In this document: positions 11,554-19,359 of the stretch, in pieces
Layout: every line of letters begins with the position of its first letter
Position numbering within the stretch: position 1 is the first letter of the stretch
From: Lagopus muta
Taxonomy: Eukaryota; Chordata; Aves; Galliformes; Phasianidae
Direction: 5' to 3'
Length of the DNA stretch: 64,000 bases
Assembly (NCBI RefSeq): GCF_023343835.1
Contig: NC_064438.1
Span: forward strand, 59,048,578-59,112,577
Notes under the pieces: model-generated
Told to the model about the DNA's origin: nothing
The model's input: only the letters and a program-made list of their open reading frames with translations
The model's database searches: none
Program-made: the position numbers and the translations under genes

Positions 11554-13584
11554 ATGTCAGGAACGGAGACGTGGTTTGGTGTTGTTCGCACAGCTCTGAA
11601 ATTGACCACATACCTTGGAAGGTGGGAGGAGTCCTCATTTCAAAGGCTTGTGATGAGGCAGCAGTCCTTAACTTTTCATTGTTTGAGAAATACGTGGGCA
11701 GCCATCATCAGTCACGAAGTAGAGTTCCTGACACGCAGTCTGAAATAAATCACTGATGCAATGGTCCGCTGAATCCAGTATTGGAAACCAAATCATCTTC
11801 AAGTGGGGCCATGAGTTAACCTCAGCCTGCCCCTGGGAAGAGCATGACTTTCTCTTCCCACTTATTTTCCAGATCTGTAAAGGTTTAGAGAAATCCAGGC
11901 TGTCTTATAACCGTTACTCACAGACATCCAAAATAGATGAGGTTTCACTCCCCAGTGCCTGCTATACGGTTCTTGTGATAAGGGTCTTTTGCCTTACTTT
12001 CTGAATGCACCAGCATCACTGTTTAAAAAAAAAATTAAAAAGCAGCACCAAAATTGTACTGGTCTCTCTGCCATACATGAGTTCTCATGCTGAACTGAGG
12101 AAACCCGATATAGAAGTGCAGTAATGAGAGCAGAGTAGGCAATGTCAAAATGTCATTGAATTACTGGAGCATCGCTGACTATCATGCATTGCACAGCAGC
12201 TCCGTTGTTCAAAGGGGAGAGATATCTTTATCTTTTGTTCCTGCATGCTGTTAGTGTTTGAAATTCTCCCTGAAGCCATCACAGTTTAGCACTATCAGGT
12301 TAAAAATGGATTAGGTGATGCTTCTGGTAATGTAAATTGTGAAGCAGACACCCTTGTCCTCCGTCAGAAAGTTCATTTCTTTTGTCACGTCGCGTGTGAA
12401 ATAAGGGCACGGGCAATTACTCACTCTCATAGCTGACTGGATTCAATATTTCAGAAGCTAAACTAAAATCACCTTTGTTCCACTGACCCCAAGGTTGTAG
12501 ATTCTGTATTTAACTGTCAATACCTTACAGAGCACAGCAACACCATTTGCAAAGCTGGTGATGCACAGTCTTTCTATTTATTGCTGCATTCAGAAACCTG
12601 AAACTATCACTTTCCTGGGTGGGGAGAAAAGATAGATTTTTTGTGTGTGTGTGTCTATATGGAGTTTGCCTGTATCTGAACACTGGTTTCTGGTCTCCAG
12701 TGGGAAGCAGACGGCTCTAGATGGAGCCCACCCCTGTGCGACAGGGCTGTAAGACCCAGGCAGCCCAGGTGTGAGCCAATGAGCTGTGCTTGCTGCAGTG
12801 TGTGGCAGCTCCCACAGAAAAGGGTTTCCAACGTTACGGACAATTACTCGCGTGAACTTCATTCCCCACAACTGCATGGTCATCAGCATAATTCGAACAG
12901 ATAAGCAGACAAGTGTTTAATATCATTGACATGGAAGGAGAGCCATTATTAGGACGAGCTCTGTGAGCCACAGATCACTGCGTGGCGTACTGCAGGCATT
13001 TAGTCTGGGACTTCCAGCCTGACACAAAGGAATTTGGCCAAGACTCTCGACTTAATGAGCTTCACTGATGAAAAGTGCCAAGACGGCTTCAGCGGCCTCA
13101 GTTAATCAAAAGTCTCAACTATTGAAGGGAAATAAAACCGTCCTTCAAACCTCTGTGTTTCTGTATGCATATTATCCATTGACCATTCCTGTCCTTATGG
13201 AGAAACTGTGCTGCTGGGTAAATTATCAGAACAATGCATTAGCAGTTATACAAAGCTTAACGTTTTCAGTTGTTTTCAGGATGGCATCCCCTGAACATTT
13301 CTAGCTAAGTGAAATGTACCATAGAAATTTCACATACGTGGCTGACATTGTGTTGTATAGAAACTTTTCTTCCTCGCCTCCCATGGATCCCAAGCAGGCA
13401 GTGCATGGACTCTGAGGGTCTGCTGTCCCCAGTGTATGAAACCCTTGCTTTGCAACATTTATAACTCTGCAAGATCCTGCACCGCCCTGCCTTATTTTCT
13501 GCTTGAACAGTAATATGTCGTTTTGAAAAGCAGCTTATCATTTTGTATATGACCTAATGATAATGGTGAATTAGGCTCTTTCCA
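11554..13584. other. Unique non-coding DNA, possible conserved element
   Basis: No gene is recognised. The segment around 12330-12490 has unusual retained CpGs (TTTGTCACGTCGCGTGTGAA), including a CRE-like TCACGTC, within AT-rich sequence. That combination would suit a conserved regulatory element. A short (TG)n run followed by TCTATAT lies near 12641-12660. Confidence 0.45.
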
Positions 13585-13884
13585 ACTATTCCACCCACTT
13601 CCATTCCATTCCATTCCATTCCATTCCATTCCATTCCATTCCATTCCATTCCATTCCATTCCACTCCACCCCATTCCACTCCATTCCATCCCATTCCATT
13701 CCATACCACTCCACTCCACTCCATTCCATTCCATTCCATTCCATTCCATTCCATTCCATTCCATTCCATTCCATTCCACTCTATTCCATTCAACTCCATT
13801 TCATTCCATTCAACTCCATTTCACTCCATCCCATTCCATTCCATTCCATTCCACTCCACTCCATCCCATCCCATCCCATTCCAC
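13585..13884. repeat. (ATTCC)n pentanucleotide satellite, about 300 bp
   Basis: A tandem array of the 5-bp unit CCATT (equivalently ATTCC, or GGAAT on the other strand). From 13601 to 13880 every unit stays in the same 5-bp register, giving 56 units with substitutions but no indel other than whole units. Variants include CCACT, CCATC, CCACC, CAACT and TCATT. A 20-bp higher-order unit (CCATT CAACT CCATT TCAYT) occurs twice at 13786-13825. The - strand is open in all three frames and encodes the same Glu-Trp-Asn-Gly-Met repeat, a trivial consequence of a 5-bp period. It is not a gene. Confidence 0.97.
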
Positions 13885-14760
13885 GAGGGATGAGCAGGTC
13901 ATAGCAAAGATTTCAGGTGGAAGAGGAAATCCAACCCATTGCAATAGGATGGATGTATGAAGTGTATGAATATCTGCTATTAAGATGGAATATAAATTCT
14001 ACCATCACTTTTTTGGATTTACATTTGAATCCCCAGACCAATGATTCAATAAACAAAACCCATGTGCTCAGGTCTGCTTATTCATCCTTTTCCCCCTTAG
14101 GAATGAAGATTTTGTAAAAGAAATACACTGGAGTCCCAAAAGCAAACGGGGAATCAGAAGAAGTCTTTTCCTGTGCTGACTTGAAGGCCTTGAGATTTTT
14201 TCCATGTGCATGGTGTGGAATATGAATGGGCTGTCAGGAAAATCACACTTGGTTTGTTAAAGAGGAAAGAGCATTAGCAAAGAACAAAAAGTAAACAACA
14301 AAATAAGATTGACCATACAAGAGAAAAAGACTTCTAAATATGTTAAATCAAAAAGGCAGCCTGTGTCTCAAAGAAATATACCAAAGTTTGCTTTCATTCC
14401 AAAGGGAGGGGAAAGCCAATAAATAAAGTATAACAAACACAATTTTAGGAATCGGTTTAAAATGGCACAACTCAAACTGCTAATTAAGAAAGAAACATTT
14501 CAACATGTGAAACAAAATGCTCAAATAAACATCAGCACAAATGGAAACGTTTGTTTGATCCATCGCTCTGAAATCAGTGCTGTTCTATGCATAAAAATCT
14601 CACTGCAATTAAACCACCATTTCTGGTGAGGAGAAACCCATCTCTTCATTCTGCTTGGCTGCTTCCACGCCCTCTCCATTCATTCCTCCCTCCCAGTGTG
14701 TGCATACATACAACTGCTCTCTCGGTGCTCAGGCTGACCTGTGGTCCCTGCTGAGCCACC
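13885..14760. other. Unique A-rich non-coding DNA
   Basis: The sequence is AT-rich with no recognised repeat or gene. The 14160-14560 part is A-rich on the + strand but lacks a repeat unit. Confidence 0.5.
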
Positions 14761-14832
14761 CTGGCCCTGGGAAACTTGATGATCATGGAGGACCTTTTCA
14801 ACCCATGCCATTCTGTGATTCTATGATTCTAC
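14761..14832 (+). mobile_element. CR1 LINE 3' end, short fragment
   Basis: The sequence CCTGGGAAACTTGATGATCA is followed by GACCTTTTCAACCCATGCC and the tail ATTCTGTGATTCTATGATTC. This is the last roughly 70 bp of a CR1 copy. It lies 48 bp upstream of the mariner element. Confidence 0.85.
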
Positions 14833-14879
14833 TTCACCGTGGAAATAGAATGGGGCTTCTTCAGTTCTGATATTCGTGC

Positions 14880-15060
14880 TATAGGGGCTGCTCCAAAAGT
14901 ATTTTTTTTCCCTTGGCCCATGATGTTGGAAGTGGATGTTGGTGGGACAGCAGAAAAGGTTGAACCTTCCCACCAATATGTCATTGCACTTTGTTACTGT
15001 GTGACAGCTGGCTGCAGAGAGGCACTGCAAGATATTATTCTGTTAATGTCTGTGTCTCAA
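14880..15060 (+). mobile_element. Mariner (Galluhop-type) DNA transposon, left part
   Basis: The left terminal inverted repeat reads TATAGGGGCTGCTCCAAAAG at a TA target. It is followed by the element's characteristic segment around GATGTTGGTGGGACAGCAGA and TTGAACCTTCCCACCAATAT. The matching right end, GGAGCAACCTAC, lies at 16888-16900. I recognise this as the galliform mariner usually called Galluhop. The sequence diverges at about 15050-15063, where an unrelated insertion of about 1.5 kb begins. Assignment is by recognition, not by search. Confidence 0.85.
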
Positions 15061-15066
15061 AGCTTG

Positions 15067-15210
15067 CTGGGGACACAGATGGACTTGTTCAAGTCCCGAG
15101 CAAGGGTTGTGAAATCCTGTGTCTGAAGAACACACATGAACAAGTGCAGCAAGTCCTGGGCAAAGGTTGTGAGATCCTTTGTCTGGGGGACGCAGATGGG
15201 CAAGGGCAGG
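15067..15210 (+). repeat. 60-bp imperfect tandem repeat in putative U3
   Basis: Two copies of a 60-bp unit start at 15091 (AAGTCCCGAGCAAGGGTTGT) and 15151 (AAGTCCTGGGCAAAGGTTGT). A partial preceding unit is recognisable from GGGGACACAGATGGACTTG at about 15069, matching GGGGGACGCAGATGGGCAAG near 15185. U3 tandem repeats are common retroviral enhancers. Whether these act that way is unknown. Confidence 0.85.
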
Positions 15211-15354
15211 GGCAACCAGAGCGAGATGAGCTGCAGCTCAATAGCTGTGAAGTGCTCCTTTGTGTGGACATATCTCAGGATGATGGCCATCTCAGGGGTA
15301 CTCAATGACTCTTGCTCAAGGCCCATCCTTGTCAGTAGGCAGGAGAGCAAGGAG

Positions 15355-15362
15355 GATAAAAG
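15355..15362 (+). promoter_or_regulatory. TATA-like box in putative LTR
   Basis: GATAAAAG lies between the two tandem arrays of the putative LTR and about 410 bp upstream of its AATAAA signal. If used, transcription would start near 15385. The long R region this implies is a weakness of the interpretation. Confidence 0.35.
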
Positions 15363-15384
15363 AGGAACTGAAAACCATGAGGAT

Positions 15385-15490
15385 AGGTTTCTGATAACAG
15401 ACTTCTCATGAAGAACGGAGGTTTCTGGCAGCAGATTCATCATGAAGAAGAAGAGGGATTCCTGACGATCAGATTCCTCGTGAGGTGACT
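15385..15490 (+). repeat. 34-37 bp degenerate tandem repeat
   Basis: Three diverged units begin at about 15385 (AGGTTTCTGATAACAGAC), 15419 (AGGTTTCTGGCAGCAGATTC) and 15456 (GATTCCTGACGATCAGATTC). Each is followed by a TCATGA- or TCGTGA-type motif. The array lies just after the TATA-like box in the putative LTR. Confidence 0.7.
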
Positions 15491-15769
15491 TCTGCATGCT
15501 GTCGAACTCTCCTGTGCCTGCTGCCTGAGCGCTGCTGCTGCTTTTAGGATTGGCTTCTCAACTTCCTCGTCTACCTGCCTGCTGCCCAAGGCCGGCCACG
15601 CTGCTGCTCCCCATCCCCCTGCTGCGTTCTGCCCGGGACCTTCAAACGCCGTGCAACAGGACACTGCTGGATCCTGCTGGTGACTCTCCCCGCTTTACGC
15701 AACTCCTGCTTCTTTCCCATCTTTTCTATCGCCCTCCTTCCCTTCCCCGTCTCCCTGATTAGGTTTGGT

Positions 15770-15775
15770 AATAAA
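15770..15775 (+). terminator. AATAAA poly(A) signal of putative LTR
   Basis: A canonical polyadenylation hexamer lies in GGTAATAAACTGGATGG, with CA dinucleotides 11-20 bases downstream. This marks the likely R/U5 boundary of the putative LTR. Confidence 0.5.
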
Positions 15776-15874
15776 CTGGATGGAACAACATACGAACCGT
15801 TGTTTCTTAATCTCACGCCGGGTATACGGATATTAAAAGAACCTCATCCGCCTCCTATAAATTGGAGCGAGACA

Positions 15875-16550
15875 TTAATTGGCATAATGGTTACAGGATA
15901 CCCGGATACCCGCTGTGAGAGTGCTGTCCTTCCAGATATAGTTTGGAACTTTTTTTCCGTGTGCACCTCCTGGAGTTGCAAGGAGCGGCAGTTTTGAATA
16001 TTTAGACGCGAGTCCTTCTCCAGGAAGACCGCTCCATGTTCTGAAACTTTACCTTCTATGTGTGTACCTCTCGGGGGCGTATTTTGACTATTTGCATTTT
16101 GATTAATACGTGTGTGCCTCCTCGGGAAGACTTCTCTGGTTATTTGGTGACTGAAGTGCGAAACTTGAAGTGATATTTTGTGACTTAAACGTGTGTGCCT
16201 CTCCAAGAAGTTTTATTTACTCTATTGAAACCTGGAAAGTGTTGCTTTAGCTTCACATTTTTTGTGCTCCCACTACAAAGAGAGGAGTGGTTTGAGCTGT
16301 GTGCACCTCCTGGAATTGCAAGGAGTGAACTGTAACTTAGGTGTGGTGTTTACAGTTTTTTTAGCTTCTTGCCTTTGTGTGCTGCCGTCAACAAAAGGGA
16401 GGCGTTATTGGAGCATTTGCATTTGTTTAGGTGTGGTCTATCTCCTTGGGAGGAGCGGTAAGGAGTAACTGAGCTTTTGAATGCGTGTACCTCCTCCTCC
16501 CCGAGTGTAGATTTTTCATTGTATTAAGAAATGAGTAACAGTATTGCCAG
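15875..16550 (+). mobile_element. Leader-like internal region of the ERV-like insertion
   Basis: The sequence continues the insertion after the putative LTR and ends where mariner sequence resumes near 16550. It is non-coding. It carries repeated GTGTGYRCCTCC-type motifs at about 15959, 16059, 16109, 16190, 16299 and 16484, with weaker ones near 16005, 16375 and 16431. Several are followed by a short complementary GGAG or AAGGAG that could form a hairpin. No gag, pol or env homology is visible, and the 3' part of the element, including any second LTR, is missing. Confidence 0.45.
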
Positions 16551-16900
16551 TATGAAAAGTGAAGATGTGTTATTTGATAAGAAAATGGCACCATTGGCAT
16601 TCTTCAACTCTTGCCGAATGTTCACAGAGACCAAACAGTGGGTGTGAGTTTAGTGAGTGGTGCATTTGAAGCAGTAGTGGCAGTGATAGTGGCTCACATC
16701 TGCTGGTGCAGATTGTTTGAGTGTGGCATGCAGTTCTTACTCATCGCTGGTGAAAGTGCAGAGCTAATGGTGGTGACTATGTCGAGAAACAATGCTGTGT
16801 AGCTGAGGATTTGCTCTGTCAAATAGTGCCATCGTGCTTTTTGGAGTGGTTGCAGTTTTCATGGAAATAAATTGGAGGCATTACTTTCGGAGCAACCTAC
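16551..16900 (+). mobile_element. Mariner (Galluhop-type), right part, with transposase remnant
   Basis: Mariner sequence resumes near GTATGAAAAGTGAAGATGTG and runs to the right terminal inverted repeat (TACTTTCGGAGCAACCTAC). A short frame around AAAATGGCACCATTGGCATT reads KMAPLAFFNSCRMF and resembles the N-terminal DNA-binding part of a mariner transposase before it stops. The central catalytic region is absent, so apart from the insertion the element is a non-autonomous deletion derivative of about 530 bp. Confidence 0.82.
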
Positions 16901-17055
16901 GGTTCTGAGGCTTGTGCTCTAATGCCAAGGACTGCGGGAGGGTGTGACTGTGGTGTGGGTGCCTGTGCTCTCACTGTATTCCTGAGTACAGCCAGGAGTG
17001 CTGCTGCCATAGGGTGGGTTTCCCAGGCACCTCCCCAGGTCTGGCGCACCTTTTC

Positions 17056-17330
17056 CATAGAATCATGGAATCACAGAATGGCCTGGGTTGCACAGGAGCA
17101 TAGTGCTCATCCAGCTCCAACCCCTGCTGTGTGCAGGTCACCAACCAGCAGCCCAGGCTGCCCAGAGCCACATCCAGCCTGGCCTTGAATGCCTGCACGG
17201 ATGGGGCATCCACAGCCTCCTTGGGCAACCTGTGCCAGTGCCTCACCACCCTCTGGCTGAAAAACTTCCTCCTCATATCCAACCTAAACCTCCCCTGTCT
17301 CACTTTAAAACCATTCCCCCTTGTTCTACC
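17056..17330 (-). mobile_element. CR1 LINE 3' fragment, young-type subfamily
   Basis: This antisense copy has a CATAGAATCATGGAATCACA tail, then CAGGTCACCAACCAGCAGCC and the end of ORF2 on the - strand ([18 protein letters not shown]). It is truncated at CCCCCTTGTTCTACCC, close to the truncation points at 19359 and 42643. It lies 156 bp beyond the mariner right end. Confidence 0.95.
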
Positions 17331-18330
17331 CATTCCACTCCTGGCACAGCCTCAGACAAGGGGGATTTGTAGTTTCTTGGGGCTGTGGCAGCAGCAGAGC
17401 AGCCAGAACTGTTACGGTGCTCTCTTTTGGGGGAGCTGTTTGCTGGGAAGTTGTACAACTGTCTTCATCTCGTCTGTTAGAAGGACAGGAGCAGGCAGCA
17501 GAGTTTTCTGCTATCTGTCTGGCTTGTGGCTCCCACCGCTGTATCCTCCCCACCTGCAGCCCAGCCCCTGCACTGAGCTCACTGCCTGGCAAGATGAACA
17601 GGTGAGGAGTTGCAGCACGGAAGCTTTGCACCAGACGAGAACTGCTGCCACGAATTAAGGAAGAGAAAAATCACTTCCTTGTGTTTCGCCTGGGAATTCA
17701 AATGCTTCAAGATTTAGTGTAACACAGGATCTGTTTAAGTGGTAATTGTTCTTTGTTTCAGACTACATCAATTTACAACTGGAACACTATGGCTGTCACT
17801 GGAAATGCTTTGTAAATTTATTTACAGGCTGCAGGAAAGTGAAGAAGCACACAGGCTGCATTTTAAATACAAATTGCTTCGAGGTACAATTTGCTCAAAT
17901 TGTTGTAATGCGCATTATGAATTTAATTTTAGTACATTTTTGCTATATAATAACCTGATTTGAAAGTATAAATGCAAATTAAATTTAAATAACCTATAAT
18001 TTTTATGTGATGTGATGTTTCATAAATATTTACTATGGGCGTCTTATTATCGAATCAACCAGTCCTTATACAGCACAGACAGTAATAAAGGCAAGGTCAT
18101 CTCTTACTTACTGTAAGAAATATATAGTACTTATTATTAGACTTGCACTCTGCAGCATCTGATTGTTCTTCAGCTCATCTGTCTGCAAAGAGATAATCAC
18201 AGCAACATCTGAGTGCCTCAGCCCTTAATGCGTTTATCTCTCTCTCTGAGGTAGGAGTGCTTTTATCACCATTACCCTTACTGGGAATCAAGGCACGGGG
18301 AGGTGGGCTTTAAGTTCATCGAGGCACACG
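17331..18330. other. Unique non-coding DNA, AT-rich in second half
   Basis: The first 300 bases are GC-rich and unrecognised. From about 17880 to 18180 the sequence is AT-rich with TTTAAAT and TAATTTT strings. No repeat family or gene is identified. Confidence 0.5.
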
Positions 18331-18470
18331 CAGTGCTGCAAGCACTGTGCTGTGAGCACCTTGCTGCATCACCCCAGGCATACACCACCGTGCAGACATC
18401 ATGCTGTAAGCACTGTGCTACAAGCATGCATCGTGCTGCAAGCAGCCTGTGCTGTGGGCATGGTGCTACC
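18331..18470 (+). repeat. Degenerate GTGCTGYAAGCAY minisatellite
   Basis: Variants of a roughly 13-bp unit such as GTGCTGCAAGCACT, GTGCTGTGAGCACC and GTGCTGCAAGCAGC recur across the block. A less regular stretch interrupts them near 18375-18395. The array is old and imperfect. Confidence 0.7.
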
Positions 18471-18860
18471 CCAGCAGGTGGGTAGCACGGAGGACAGAGC
18501 AAAGATGGAATGGGCTTTATTTTGTGAAAATTCCTTCATGCAAGGATAATTTTCCTTGTATAATTTTCCTACCCCAGGGATAACAGCATGATACTGAATT
18601 ACTTAAGTTTCCACGCAAGTATCTCTCTTTTACGAAAGCATTTTTGGAAACAAAAGCTTTGGCACCTTGGCTCTTACTGTGTGGAAAGAACTTACACATC
18701 CAACAGGGCTACCTGCTGTCAGGGTCTGCTGCCTGCTTCCATGGTGTAAATGCAAAATTACTCTTTTTGCTAATCTCAATATAAAGGTTCATGAAAGAAT
18801 CCTAAATGGAAAGTCAGCTTGTATGATTTGCCTTCTGAATGGGTGAGACAATTTTGAACG

Positions 18861-18888
18861 AATCATAGAATCATAGAATCCTAGAATA
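18861..18888 (-). repeat. CR1-type tail microsatellite
   Basis: Three adjacent units of AATCATAG or AATCCTAG resemble the antisense CR1 3' tail, but no CR1 body is recognisable beside them. This is either the last bases of a severely truncated CR1 or an independent microsatellite. Confidence 0.55.
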
Positions 18889-19085
18889 GTATATTTATAA
18901 TATTCAGGGTTCAGAATAGTCTTCTTGTGTGTATATACATATAATTATCAGCAATTAGTTACCTAATCAAACATGGAGGCATGGAGTCAGCCCTGACACC
19001 ACAGCAAGCTATTCTGAGGTCTGGCAAGGAGTTTGGGAGAAGTGGAGGGAAATATTCCCAGGGATGAGGGCTCCAGAGCTGTGTG

Positions 19086-19359
19086 AATCATCACAGAACC
19101 TTGAACAGCCTGGGTTGCAAAGGAGCACAGTGCTCATCCAGCTCCAAGCCCCTGCTGTGTGCAGGTCGCCAACCAGCAGCCCAGGCTGCCCAGAGCCACA
19201 TCCAGCCTGGCCTTGAATGCCTGCAGGGATGGGGCATCCACAGCCTCCTTGGGCAACCTGTGCCAGTGCCTCACCACCCTCTGGGGGAAAAACTTCCTCC
19301 TCACATCCAAACCAAACCTCTCCTGTCTCACTTTAAAACCATTCCCCCTTGTCCTATCA
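19086..19359 (-). mobile_element. CR1 LINE 3' fragment, young-type subfamily
   Basis: This antisense copy reads AATCATCACAGAACC, then GGGTTGCAAAGGAGCACAGT and the full conserved 3' region. The ORF2 C-terminus on the - strand reads [20 protein letters not shown]. It is truncated at CCTTGTCCTATCA. Confidence 0.95.

Larger units (their letters stand above)
15055..15874 (+). mobile_element. Putative LTR of an endogenous retrovirus-like insertion
   Basis: This sequence splits the mariner. Features consistent with an LTR are a TATA-like GATAAAAG at 15355-15362, an AATAAA signal at 15770-15775 followed by CA dinucleotides, and a short U5-like stretch ending GAGACA at 15869-15874. A TGG that could begin a primer-binding site follows at 15880. 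Two internal tandem arrays lie in the U3/R part. Retained CpGs suggest a fairly recent insertion. The 5' boundary is uncertain by about 15 bases, no second LTR is seen, and no coding domain supports the call. It could be another class of retroelement. Confidence 0.5.

Noticed and set aside
13492..13799. Three overlapping - strand frames encoding Glu-Trp-Asn-Gly-Met repeats
   Set aside because: A 5-bp tandem repeat without stop codons reads the same pentapeptide in all three frames. This is a property of the satellite, not a gene.
15880..15898. TGGCATAATGGTTACAGG as a primer-binding site for a named tRNA
   Set aside because: The TGG and its position fit, but I could not match the following bases to a specific tRNA 3' end, so no primer is assigned.
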